Assembly (NCBI RefSeq): GCF_900497805.2
Contig: NW_020948739.1
Span: forward strand, 8,667,420-8,731,419
Reading direction: 5' to 3'
DNA length: 64,000 nucleotides
Source: Vombatus ursinus
Lineage: Eukaryota; Chordata; Mammalia; Diprotodontia; Vombatidae
The notes under the pieces are model-generated. The model saw only the letters and a program-made list of their open reading frames with translations. It was not told the origin of the DNA and did no database searches. A program made the translations under genes and the position numbers. Shown here piece after piece: positions 12,690-56,355 of the stretch. Each line of letters begins with the position of its first letter. Position 1 is the first letter of the stretch.

Positions 12690-12910
12690 TACTTAAAAAT
12701 AATAACAATAATTAGCATTTATATAGTGCTTTAAGGTTTGCAAAGCACTTTATAAATATCTGATTTTATCCTCACAACAACCTAAGGAGGCAAGTGCCAT
12801 TATTTTTCCTATTTTACAGACAAGGAAATTGAGGCAGACAGAAGTTAAGTGACTTGCCCAGTGTCACAGAGTTAGTGTTTGAGGTGGGATTTGAACTCTG
12901 GTCTTCTGAC
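12690..12910 (+). repeat. MIR/CORE-SINE in the RRM2B 3' UTR region
   Basis: aaggtttgcaaagcacttta, atcctcacaacaacc, attttacagacaaggaaatt, gacttgcccagtgtcacaga and tttgaactctggtcttctga. It lies antisense to RRM2B. Confidence 0.85.
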
Positions 12911-13561
12911 CCCAATTCTAGCACTGTATCACCTAACTATCTAAGATGTTTTCTAAAAGATTTTCAGTTTTGCCCAACTTTGCTTGCCCATCATTGGATC
13001 ACTTATTTTCAGCTCATCTCCAAAGATCATCAATGAAAATCTTCCTAAGAATGTCTATCTCATGTTTGTAAAAGGAATATACTCCCTTGCTAACAATCCC
13101 CATCTTCTCTGGAAAATCATAATTGTCTTTCCTTAAACATTAAAAATATTGAGGACTTTCTCCAACTATTACGTTAGCACAGATTTCTGGGTCTACTATC
13201 TTGGGGAAGAGGAGTAGAAAGAAGGCGATATTTTTTAATTCACCAAAACTTTGTAGGGAAGACAGACTCCCTTCCACCCCCATTAATGCATTAGTGCAGC
13301 CATCACTACCAGTTCTACCCTATTTACCACAAAATTAATAAAATCTCAAAAAAAACATTGTTAAAAAATGCAGTCCTATTTCTCCACGACCCCAAATAAA
13401 AGCATCTAAGGTATACTCAGATTTTTAAAAAGAAAATTATAGCACTTTTTACTTTAATGGAACTGTATTTGAGCTTCTCTTTTGACAACTAGGACTGGAG
13501 AAAAATGGAGAGAAAAGACGACTGTCATTTACCAACAAGGAGGAGCATCTAGAAAACTGGA

Positions 13562-45989
<32,428 letters not shown>

Positions 45990-46314
45990 CACCCGGAAGC
46001 GACGCGAGCCAGAATCCGAAGGAGACGCGAGAACGCTCTACGCCACTACCCCTCAAGAGGAGGTCCGAGGCCCGGACCCGCCCCGGAAGCTTGGCTCCGC
46101 CCCCGAGTTCTTCCATATTCCCCGCCCCCAAGGCCGCGCTCCGCCCCTACTCCTTGGCCCCGCCCTCCAGCCCTGGGGCCCCAGAGTGCGCCGCCGGGGC
46201 TTGCCCGAGGATGTCTGAACTAGTCCAGCACCACTGCCGACCGAGACGCCGGTACAGCACCCTTTCCTAACGCGAGAGGAATTATTTGGAACAGAACCGA
46301 AGTGAAAACGTATG

Positions 46315-46840
46315 CACGTGCCTTCAAAAGAAATTCACTAAATGCAACCTGGGGCAGCCGAGAGGGGTGGAGATGCAAAGCAGCTGGGGTCGAGGTGGGG
46401 GTAGGGGGTGGGAAGAGACGCTGTGGTTTCGTGAATTTCCAGCGGTGGGGGCGGGGCCGAGCCACCGTCGCAGCCCAGCCTGCGGGTCACGTGGTGCGGG
46501 TCCAGTCTGGCAGCTGTGGGGCTGCGATTCGTTAACCCCGAAGGGGCCCCTGGTTTCCCTTGGGTAGCAGAACTGCCCAGGTGGGGAAGCCGAAGCATTC
46601 CAGTCTGGAGGGCAGGAAGTCAGTCCTTAACGACCAGCTTCCCGAAGGGCCTTTTCACACGCAGACCTTCAGTTTTGAAGTACGAGCGTTGGGAGAGTGC
46701 AGGTCTCCCCGAGTCTTGGCACGGTTTTTGAACCCCTCGAGGGGAAAGGAAACACTTTTTTGCCCAAGGCCTTGCCTCCCCCATTAGAATGTAGCCACCT
46801 GCGGGGCAGGGGCCGGGCTTTGCTTTTCTTAGCGCACGTG
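46315..46840. promoter_or_regulatory. Three CACGTG E-boxes upstream of RRM2B
   Basis: Palindromic CACGTG hexamers at 46315-46320, 46488-46493 and 46835-46840, about 0.3-0.85 kb upstream of the start codon. Such sites are bound by bHLH-zip factors of the USF/MYC/CLEAR type. The second lies in the CpG-rich core as TCACGTGG. Function is inferred only. Confidence 0.4.
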
Positions 46841-47500
46841 GTCAGCCTTTAATAAATTATTGTTGTTAATGACCAACCACAATTCCAAGTGACTCATATG
46901 GTGAAACATGATACCCGTCTCCAGATAGAAGTACAGATTGAAGGTCGTTATTTTTAAAGGTTTTCTTTTTTTTTTCTTTTGGACATGATTAACTCCGTGA
47001 TTTGTTTTGCTTGACTGTGCATGGTTTTGTTTTTCTTACGTTCTCAATAGGTGGAGGATAGGGAGGTGGCAGGGAGAGAATTTTGAACTGAAAATAAAAT
47101 AAAATTTTATTTTATTTAAAACTTATTGGCTGTGACTACTGAGTAAAGTCAAGAGACCAGTGACTAAAAATCTGATAGGCTCCTCCCTGGGGACCTCTCC
47201 GAAAATAACAACGCACAACAGAGACAATTTGGTATAATAGGAACTGATAAAATAGGGGTAGAAGAGGTGTCTTGGAGCTGAATAGAGAGCAGTAAAGTGC
47301 TGTCGGGTTTGGGTAAGAACTGGTTCTGTGTGCAGGTGTTTGAAGCATTTTGTTTTAAGAAAAATCTACATGAGATTTGAATGACGGGAAATACACTTTA
47401 GAAGTTCTTCCCCAGGCCGACAAATACATTGTAGAAGGGTTAAAGTTGAAGAGGGGATAAGAATCAACAGCACTGTTAAGTTGCAGCTTTGAGAAACAGC
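46560..47500. other. Upstream flank of RRM2B, nothing recognised
   Basis: G+C declines away from the island. No gene or RNA seen. A self-complementary aaaataaaattttattttatt stretch lies near 47091-47115. Confidence 0.45.
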
Positions 47501-47504
47501 TTTA

Positions 47505-47735
47505 GAGAATTGGTAAGTGAAACAGTGGATAGCGCCAGGCCTGAAATCTGGAAGACGACTTCCAGAGTTCCTATCTGGCCTGAGATACTTAACTAGCTGT
47601 GTGACCCTTAACCCCGTTAGCCTAAGTTTCTCAATCGTAAAATGAGCTGGAAAAGGAAATGGCAAACCACTCCACTATTTTTGCCAAGAAAATCCCAAAT
47701 TGGGTCACTGAAGGTGACTCAAATTCTAGGGGCAA
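47505..47735 (+). repeat. Marsupial tRNA-derived SINE, long form, diverged
   Basis: gaaacagtggatagcgccag, aactagctgtgtgaccctta, aaaatgagctggaaaaggaa, ggcaaaccactccactattt. Same type as 1645-1883. Confidence 0.8.
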
Positions 47736-47954
47736 GAGGGTTAACCATGGAGCACCTTGAAGAGAGTGACACCGTCAAGCCTAAACTTAAGGGAAATCAC
47801 GTTGCCCTACTTTCCAAAATCTCCATGGGATTCCTTTGGCTTTTAACCACACTAAAAGTATACATTAAAAGGAGTAAATATCCTATTATTTCCTGTTTCC
47901 TTTAACTAAAATCAGGTATCTTAGTTTTGAAAGAAAAGGTTCGAGTCTTAATTA

Positions 47955-48310
47955 CCTTGTCCCAGCCCATTTTCTCCCTTCCCCCAAAAAAGCTCTTCTT
48001 TGCTCTTACACTGCTTCTTGCTGTTTCTCAAATTAAGACACTCCAACTCCTACTCCAAACATTTTTACTAGTTCCCCATTATTGAAAACCTCTTCTCCAC
48101 TCCTTGGGCTTCCCTAGCTTGCTCCAGATGGGTTAAAATCCCATCTTCTACAAGAAGCCCTTTCCTGTCCCCCTCACTTCTAGTGTTGATTCTTTGCAAT
48201 TTATCCGGTATGTAGCTTGTTTGTACACATTTGTTTGCATGTTGTCTCCCTCATACAAAAAGGACTTTTTAAATCCCCAGATATTTTTGCCTTTAACACT
48301 CCACTAATGT
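47955..48310 (+). repeat. L2 LINE 3' portion
   Basis: cttctacaagaagccctttc, gtttgtacacatttgtttgc, and a decayed tail. The order matches L2. Confidence 0.65.
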
Positions 48311-48519
48311 TCTATTTTGGTTCTCCACTGAAGCTTACAGGTGATCCTAGGTTTTGAAAGGCTATGTTGGAAGAGTACAAGGTCTGGTAATATGGACAGA
48401 TTGGGAAAAACTCCAAGAGACAGTCAAAATTCAGAGAGGCCAGGTTGGTCACAAGATGATGAACACAGTTTTGAATTTTTCCATCACAGAAATCCAAGGT
48501 CATCTAAATTGAATGTGAG

Positions 48520-50390
48520 ATCAATCAAGTTAACCAACACCAGTTGCCTACTGTTTCAGACACTGTGGTATGCTCTAAAAATTCAGAGTAAAAAAAGCTT
48601 ACCGTATATGGTGGGGTGGGGAGGAGAGGCAGGACACAAATATACATAGAAAATACAAAATATATACTAACTTGATTAAGTAAATTTTCAGGGGGAGGGC
48701 ATTAACAAGTGGAGGGAAATAGGATAGGCTTCCTGTAGAAGGTTGTTAAGAACTAAGTTTTTTTTAGGAAGCTAGAAATTCTACAGTGAAGTGAGGAGAA
48801 TATTAAGGACAATCTGTGCAAAACCATAGAGATGGAGATAGGTAATTGTTTTGGCAACAGCAAGTAAGTCAATTGAACTGAAATATAAAGTATTTGGTGA
48901 CTATGCAGTAAACCAGAAAAGGTTGCCTAGAGCTAGACTGCAAAGGGCTTTAGAGGCCAAACACAAGAATTGATGTTTTTATTCTAGAGGCAAGAGAGTA
49001 ACAAAGGAAATGACATGGTCAAGCCTGTGCTTAAGGAAAACCAATTTGTGGGCTGTGTGGAGAAGAGAGAGAGAGATTTGAGACAGGACCACCTAATTAA
49101 GAGGCTATTGCAATAGTCCAGGTGAGAGGTGAGGACTTGTGAGGAGGGTTTTACTCAGTTTCAGAATCCAAGACCTTTGTCCCCTTTTCCCTTTGCCCCT
49201 TTTTGCCAGAAGGAATTTGGCTTCCATTTGTTGAAAACTCCATCTTCCTTCCAAAGTCTTAGCCTTGCCTTTTGATCTTATTCAAATGCACCTTTGCCCC
49301 TAGTCTACTCTCTTTATCTCCCTTTGAAAGCAAACTTCTACCTTCCAATTCCCTTCATTATCTCCCAACCACCCCCTTTCCTCTGGCCACCCCAAGTTAC
49401 TTCCCCTGAGGCTATAGTCCCATCAACTGGCCTTTCATTGTAGCTACACCCAATCTCCCCTCCATTGTTTTACCTTCCTATGGCCCCTGGCCATTTCCCA
49501 CCCTTAATCCTACCTAGGCACCACAAGGTCCAGGTCCCAGGAGTTCTGTTCACCCCTGCTTACTAGCCACTCCCATCCAGACCTCCTTAGGCCCTTCTTC
49601 CTGTCACCCCAAACTACTTGGCCACTCCTAGATCCCTCCCACAGTCTTTCTGCATATAAGGTCCATCTTGTCTCTATTAAGATGCTGAGCTTTTCTCATG
49701 CCCAAAAGGTTGAGACTGTCTCATGCCCACTGGGACATCACCTGGCTTAAGATCCACTTTAGCCCCCATTCAGATGCTGAAAACCTCTCACTCCTAGAGG
49801 CTGAGACTCTCATGCCCGCTTGTCCTCACGGGAATCACCTGGCCTATATGTGATTTATCTTTAATAAATTTTTTCTCTGGCTGGAAGAAGATTTGGGTTG
49901 AATTCATTCAGGCAGACCTAGCACTGTGATCTTGGGGGGTCCGTTTGAGCACCCCCAAACCTCTGCACCTCTTCACTTGAACTAGGGTAGTGGTCCTGTA
50001 AGTGGAATGAAAGGGATGGATTTGAGAGATGTTTTGGAGATAGTCAACAAGACTTGGCAACTGACTGGATAGGAAGGGCAAAAGGAACAAGTCAAGATGA
50101 TATTCAGGTTATAAACATGAGTGACTAGAAGGATGGTAGTGACCCCTGAAGGAAAAGGGAAACTAGGAAGAGGAGAAGAGAATGGGGGTGGGAGGGGAAG
50201 GTAAGTCTAGCTCTAAATCTATGTGTGATCCTCTAAGTTGATATGGACATGCTGAGTTTTGAGAGCCTAATAGAAAGTGTGATATAGCTTTGGAGTTCAG
50301 AAGAGAGACTAGGGCTAGTCATCAGTATAGTGATACCAGCTGAACCAGTGGGAGCTGATATCATAGAATGAGGGTGAATTAAAATTAACA
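48520..50390 (+). repeat. GA-rich dispersed repeat, long copy, split by a solo LTR
   Basis: The left part 48520-49139 ends at ttgcaatagtccaggtgaga, and the right part 49976-50390 resumes at gaactagggtagtggtcctg. It continues through caagacttggcaactgactg, ttgatatggacatgctgagt and catcagtatagtgatacca. Confidence 0.75.
49140..49975 (+). mobile_element. Solo LTR of an endogenous retrovirus (fossil), copy 1
   Basis: 836 bp bounded by TG and CA, with short inverted ends (tgaggagg and cctcttca), flanked by 4-bp duplication cttg at 49136-49139 and 49976-49979. It carries a TATA-like catataagg near 49650 and an AATAAA near 49862. The pyrimidine-rich U3, 4-bp duplication and lack of internal genes suggest a class I (gamma-type) solo LTR; the class is inferred. 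It is inserted in an older dispersed repeat. Confidence 0.8.
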
Positions 50391-50409
50391 TGCTAATTAG
50401 GGATCATTC

Positions 50410-50655
50410 ATAAATCCATAGACTTAAAACTGGAAGCTTAGAGGCCATCTAATCTACCTTCCTCAGTTTTACAGATGAGATGTCCGTGACTCGCCCAGGG
50501 TTTCACAGTAGTAACAGGACTGGGATTCAAACCATGGTTCTTTGATTCCAAATCCAGTGTCCTTTCTCCTACACAAAGTCTACAAACATTTATTAAGTGT
50601 CTAGTATGTGCCAGGTACTGTGCTAGGTGGTAGGGATACAAAGAAATAGCCTTGC
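50410..50655 (+). repeat. MIR/CORE-SINE and following repeat start
   Basis: gaggccatctaatctacctt, gttttacagatgagatgtcc, gactcgcccagggtttcaca, then the start segment attaagtgtctagtatgtgc at about 50590-50640. Confidence 0.7.
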
Positions 50656-50659
50656 TAAC

Positions 50660-51310
50660 AGCCTAATTGGGGGTGGAGGTGGGGTACCAACACTGCCTTT
50701 ATTTTCTGATTTTTCTTAAGAGTGCAGTTATCTTCTTCTTTGGAGGAAATATATGGGACCAAAAAAAGGTTCTCCACTCCCTAGGTTAGAGAAATGGGGT
50801 CAGTGCAAGGTACAAATAAATTTAGTTTGTTTCTAATATCCAAAAAGAAAACGAATATTAACATAATTCCTTAACAATAAAACACAATTCTGACAGCAAG
50901 TACCTGGGATTCAGATTGAAAAGGCAGTCTGTCACTCTTAATATAGGCAACTAAGAATGCTTAAAGAAACTATCTACTCTCAAAGAAAATGCAACCTTGC
51001 ACTGTCCCCATAATATACCAACTATATCTAAAAATTAGAAGGAAATCAGGCATCACAGAAAAATTAAATGTGTTTTGTACAGGTGTAGGTAAAGGGAGTA
51101 ATATTAAATAACATCTTTGTACTGATTACTTGAATAGTAGTTAGCAAATATCTGTTGAACATCAGTTCTTTAAGGCACTGTGGGCAACCTGAACAAGTGA
51201 AAGCTTAATTTGATCCCATAAAAATTAATATATGCAGAGCATACAAATATAAAATTAAATAATAAAACATTAAAATGAAATTGCTGTCAAGTACAGCAAT
51301 TAAATTTTAA
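50660..51310. other. Intergenic, nothing recognised
   Basis: AT-rich unique sequence. Confidence 0.45.
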
Positions 51311-52340
51311 GAGTGGGATGGAAAAATGCAACATGTATACAGAAATACAATCAAGGTAGAGAGTGATGAGAGCTCATAAAAACATCTAAGTGAATGTCTT
51401 TTTTAGCTGTGAGGAATTAGAGAAGGCTTTACAGGAAATGTGTGTACTAAGCCTTAAGATTCTGAAAGGCAGGGCAGCTAGGTGGCGCAGTGGATAGAGC
51501 ACCGGCCCTGGATTCAGGAGGACCTGAGTTCAAATCCAGCCTCAGATACATAACACTTAACTAGCTGTGTGACCCCGGGCAACTCACTTAACCCTATTGC
51601 CTAACCAAAAAAAAAAAAAAAAAAGATTCTGAAAGGCAGTGGATGAGAGAGCATATTCACATAGCATGAAGAATGGTTTGAGAATGCAGGGATGCCAGAC
51701 TGATGACAGTCTCCTTGTATGGATCATATAGTGAGGGGGCTGGAGGGGGTAGGTAAAAAATAAAACTGTAAAGGTGAGTTGAAAACAGATTATGGAGGAC
51801 CTTAAATGCCACGTTAAAGTAGTTATCATAGAGGCAACAGGGATCTACAGATTTTGATCTGCTGACAGTCAGATTTGAACCATGGGAAGATTATTATGAC
51901 AGCTATATGAAGGATATTGGAAAGATGAGAGACTAACGATAGGGAGATCAGTTAAGAGACTGGCATGAGGAACTGAAGACTTCTTTCTGGAATTTTGACA
52001 GTCAAAAAGATATAAAAGCCATCTTGAGTGGATAACACAATCAAAGAAAGTTTTGTTGGGTTTTTTTAGGTGGAGAGGAAGCAATTTAAAGGATAAACGA
52101 GACCTGAATATAACTGAAGGGCACGAGGACAAAAGTAATGGGGGGGCGGGGAATGACGATTAAAGAGTGAAAACGAAGGGGGATAAAAGGCCACCTTGTT
52201 TTGAGACTAGAGCAAAGATTATAGCTGAAGATATAGAAGTTTTGAAATGCAGAGGGGAGATGAGGAAACTCATAATGCATGGACACAATTTTCTTGGTAT
52301 AGTAGATGGCAAGATGTCATCTGGTAGGATAGGGTGCAGC
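51310..52340 (+). repeat. GA-rich dispersed repeat copy with SINE insertion
   Basis: agagaaggctttacaggaaa, then SINE 51473-51622, resuming with ggaccttaaatgccacgtta, aagattattatgacagctat and so on. The SINE separates two halves of one repeat. Confidence 0.65.
51473..51622 (+). repeat. Young marsupial tRNA-derived SINE with perfect 17-bp target duplication
   Basis: ggcagctaggtggcgcagtg start, intact tRNA-like boxes, pure poly-A tail of about 18 A. The duplication aagattctgaaaggcag is at 51456-51472 and 51623-51639 without mismatch. The best-preserved SINE here. Confidence 0.95.
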
Positions 52341-52344
52341 TAAA

Positions 52345-53250
52345 GTTGGGGGCTTGAGAAGAAGTTTGTACAATTGGTAGGGAAAGCTTAATAGTGAATT
52401 GGAGATTAATGAAAAGATTATTATATATCATTGAGGAATCAATTGAAATGAATTAGCTTAGATTCATTTCCTTCAGAAGCACTCAAGAACTTTGGGAAAA
52501 GTAGCAGAAAAGGTGGAAGATGTGATCCAAGGTTGAAGACAGCTAATTGTGAACATAGGTAGGAAGGGATTTAAGAACATGGAGGACATTGCCTTCTTAA
52601 GCTGGTCAAAAACAAGGTCAAACAGTGAAAGGGAAATTAAGCCAAAAAGTTGAAGGACTGGGAGAACAAGGAGGGACTGAAAAGAAATAGCAGAGGAAAA
52701 ACAGCAGGTTTAGGAAAAGTTTAAAAAAAAGGGAGGGGAAATGCAAGAAACAGGATTATAATGTGTAAAGATGTGGGGTGAACAGTGAGATCAAATAAGT
52801 GGCTACCCATTGTGGGTAGCTGAGAAATAAACAGAGGTCTTAAGTGTTGGGGACAGATCAAATGCCATAGACATGGAGTTAGAAAGGGCTTTACAGATTA
52901 CCTAATTTAGTGTTGTAATTTTACAAATAGACTGAAATCAATGTGGTTAAGGCCTCACTTAGGTGCACGTGACAAATACAGGTGAAGGGTGGAAGATAAG
53001 GGTGGAAAGGAAGGATGAAACTAGATTGTGGAGCATCTTGACTAATTTTTGATAAATGCTATCCATTTTTACCCTTTAGTTTTGCTACATGCATGATAAA
53101 CTTCATCTATAATGCAACTTTTGCACAGTTACTTATATGTAATATGTTGCAGCCTCCTATATACCTCCATACTGCATTTTAGTGACCCACAACTTTGACT
53201 TTTCAGAGACTAGTGTTTCATGATTCACAACTACACAGCATCACTGGGAA
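52345..53250. other. Intergenic, GA-rich, partly repeat-like
   Basis: 52345-53060 continues the purine-rich style and may be more of the dispersed repeat (aggatgaaactagattgtgg, gagcatcttgac). 53060-53250 is unrecognised. Confidence 0.4.
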
Positions 53251-53264
53251 AATGCTGTTATTTT

Positions 53265-53390
53265 AAGATCATTGGATCCTAGAGGGCAGGAATTGTGGGT
53301 TTTTGGTTTTTGTTTTTTTGCCTCTTAGAACTTAGCACAGTATCTGGCACATAGTAGGCACTATAATAAATGGTTATTGAAGATGGACCT
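53265..53390 (+). repeat. L2 LINE tail
   Basis: gatcctagagggcaggaatt, cacagtatctggcacatagt, aggcactataataaatggtt. Confidence 0.75.
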
Positions 53391-53394
53391 TTGT

Positions 53395-53955
53395 TTCAGG
53401 AAGAAGTATAGGGTCATTATACACACTGTGCAATATCCCAAATACAATCCAACATATCTCAATAGAAGCAATAGAGGGCACAGTTCATTGTTTATCTAAA
53501 ATATAAGTAGTTAGACTTTTTCAAGATGCCTATCCAAATTCTAAGACATAGGCTAGACAATTAGCATTATTCATTTGCTTTTTCCTATGTAGGAAATTAG
53601 GCTGAATTCTTAAATGATGATGAATCTCATTTAGGAGATTGTGATGTTTAAGAAGCTTGATGTGATCAGCATATCTTCCATAAACAGTAGTATCTGTGGC
53701 ATCTCATCATCTATAGGAAATCCTTTTTCCATTTGAAATCTGACAGAAATCCCCTATGAGGGTAGCAAAAATCTTTGGCACTTACCACTCTATTTTATGC
53801 CGACATTAACAATGAGAATGAAATCAAAGTTCTCTTGTTGTATCTTTCAATGAGTCTCTTATTATTTTATGATTTTTATGGAAGTCACCTTGGAGACTTA
53901 AGGTACCTTTTGGTTCAACGAAATGCTTTTCAAATGTTCAACAAATAATAAACAC
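53395..53955. other. Intergenic, unidentified sequence
   Basis: No family recognised. Mixed-composition text with occasional LINE-like phrases; see findings. Confidence 0.35.
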
Positions 53956-53959
53956 AGGC

Positions 53960-54145
53960 ACCGTGGGACAATGAAAAAAAGATATGCTTTGGAATCAGAG
54001 AATATGACTTCCAAATCCCATCTCAAACATACACAGCATACTATCTTTATGAATTTGGCAAATCCCCCTGGGCCTGTTTCTTCTACAAAATAAGGCATTT
54101 TAGACAGTCATCTAGGCCCCTTCTAACTTTAGATCTATGATCTTT
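53960..54145 (+). repeat. MIR fragment
   Basis: gatatgctttggaatcagag, tatgaatttggcaaatcccc, ctaggccccttctaacttta. Confidence 0.7.
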
Positions 54146-54149
54146 TATT

Positions 54150-54690
54150 TCTTACAACATTCAAGTCAACAACATATGCTCTAGAATATCATTTGGGAAA
54201 AGGCTGTCTGTTTCTTTCTCAAAACTTTCATGAAGAATTCCAACTGAATCACAAAGATTGTGTAGAACTAGGATACAGGTCTATAGGCTGGTAATTTTCA
54301 AGTTCAGAATTTTTTCCATTAAAAAAAAATCGTTCCCCCCCCCATAAGAATCAATTCCTCAAAATTGTGTTCCCTCCAGCCCAAATACATGTATTCCTGG
54401 TTTAGTTCAGCTCTTTCCACTTTTCGGGAGATGGGGAAAAAGGCATTGGTGACAATTTTACTTTCTTATGTAACCATAATAGTGACTGTGATGTTAACAT
54501 CTAGGCATAGTGGTTCCACTCTCATTAATGGAGGAAACTTTGACGGTAGGTACAAAATGATGCACAAATTTTCCAGACTGGACCAATGTTTGCTCTTTAC
54601 TAATTTGTTATGAGGGTTGTATTGTGGGGAGAAAGTAGTGAGCGTAGCTATTTAGAAGCAACAGTGTTATTGAAGAACATTGATAATTTC
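54150..54690. other. Intergenic, nothing recognised
   Basis: No supported gene or repeat. Confidence 0.4.
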
Positions 54691-55290
54691 ATTTTAAAGG
54701 GCCTACATGTACAAAAATATTTACAGCAGCTCTTTTTGTGGTGGCAAAGAATTGGAAATTGAGGGGATACCCACCAATTGGGGAGTGGCTGAACAAGTTG
54801 TGATATATGTATGTAATACTGTTGTGCTAGAAAAAAAGACGAGCAAATTTCAAAAAAACCAGGAAAGGCTTACATGAACTCATGCAAAGTGAAGTGAGCA
54901 GAACCAGGAGAACATTGTACATAGTAAGAGCAACATTGTACGATGAATTATGAACCACTTAGCTTTTCTCACAAATACAATGCTCCAAGACAATTCCAAA
55001 GGACTCATGATGGCAAATGCTATCCACAACCAGAGAAACAACTGATGGACTTTGAATGCAGACAAAGCATACTATCTTCACTTAATTTTCTTCATGGCTT
55101 TCTTTTGGTCTATTTCTTCTTTACAACATGACTAATATGAAAATGTTTTATATGACTGAACATACACAACCTAAATTGAGCTGTTAACCATCTTAGGGAG
55201 GGAGATAATTTGGAACTCAGTATTTTAAAATAAATGGTAATATCTTTACATGTAATTGGAAAAAAATATTAAAAAAATAAAGTCCCTTCA
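54690..55290 (+). repeat. L1 3' end with poly-A tail
   Basis: gcagctctttttgtggtggc, caccaattggggagtggctg, gaagtgagcagaaccaggag, then the 3' UTR with ggagataatttggaactcag and an A-rich end near 55290. This is the sense strand of the region seen antisense at 23.2-23.9 kb. Confidence 0.85.
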
Positions 55291-55379
55291 AATCATTCAG
55301 AAAAAAGTCCTTTTAAGAGTAAAGACTTCATATATATACACACATATATCACATAAAAAAGTTTTATAGATCTTTACCA

Positions 55380-56355
55380 TTCCTCAACCATCTTCCTTCC
55401 ATTTGTATGGCCTCAGAAATGTTCTTGCTTAGTTGGCTCTTAAGATATTTCCTGTAAACTCCGTTCCTCCCCTGGAAAGATTTTTGTTGTTTTGTGTGAT
55501 TATGTCTCCATCCCCTTCCATGATTTTACAAATGAGTTAACATCTTAAATTGATGTCACTGACTACCATTTCTCTCTGCTTGGCGAGGAGAGCAAATGTT
55601 TGCTGACTGAAGTGATTTTTTAGTGTCCCTGTTGATTTATGTCATCCAATCTTCTCCTGGAAATAACTGTGATGACATCTTTTCTTTTGTTCATTTCACA
55701 TGTATAATCAGCTAAATCAGAAATGACTCCCACTAGTGATGAATCATTTTCTAATATAATCAATTACAGTTTTTTGATGGTATTTGGTGTTTACCATTAC
55801 TTCCTTCTTTAAGTATTTATAACACATAGACAAGAAGCCTTTGGCTTCTCTCATTTCTTGCTCTGGAACCTTATTTCCCAATATATTTTTCCTATTGTGT
55901 TTCCCTGTGACCACACCTGCACTGAAACCAGTCTTAAGTTTATGTTGATTTAACATGGAGGGTCTTCTATTCAGCTAATTAAAAACTTCACTACTGATTT
56001 TGGCACATAAACTGCAATTACCTTCTGTGGTGATCTTGTTGCAGATGTTTATCAAGAGCACTTTGGTGATAAATGTACCATGAAGTTGCTTGATCTCTTT
56101 GGATAGGGAAAAAAAAAAATGCCTCCTGGCACTTAACATAGTGCCTAGTACCTAATCTGTGCTGGATAAATATTGACTTGATTTCTGTAAGAAGTACTTG
56201 GGAGGCTTTCGATTTAACTTTCTTTTGTATTCTGATTTATTATAGTGAATGTGTCTAGAGCAATACTGTTCATTTCCTCATGTAATACATTTACTCATTA
56301 GTTGCTTTACAAGTATCTCATATTTAGGGTTCTCATATTTGACTGAACATAGTAA
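55380..56355. other. Intergenic, unidentified sequence
   Basis: A 600-bp stretch (55380-55990) has even composition and a 70-codon minus-strand frame (55744-55956) but matches no family I know. See findings. Confidence 0.35.

Larger units (their letters stand above)
10142..13561 (-). other. RRM2B: Probable RRM2B 3' untranslated region
   Basis: AT-rich sequence directly below the stop with few repeats and no coding signal. AATAAA signals on the minus strand lie at 11044-11049, 11032-11037, 10456-10461 and 10142-10147. The most distal gives a 3.4-kb UTR, comparable with the long 3' UTR I recall for human RRM2B. Two old repeats sit inside (12360-12580 and 12690-12910). Which signal is used cannot be told from sequence. 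Confidence 0.45.

Noticed and set aside
51473-51622. tRNA genes suggested by box A/B-like motifs in the SINE heads
   Set aside because: They are the tRNA-derived heads of SINEs with poly-A tails and target duplications, not folded tRNA genes.
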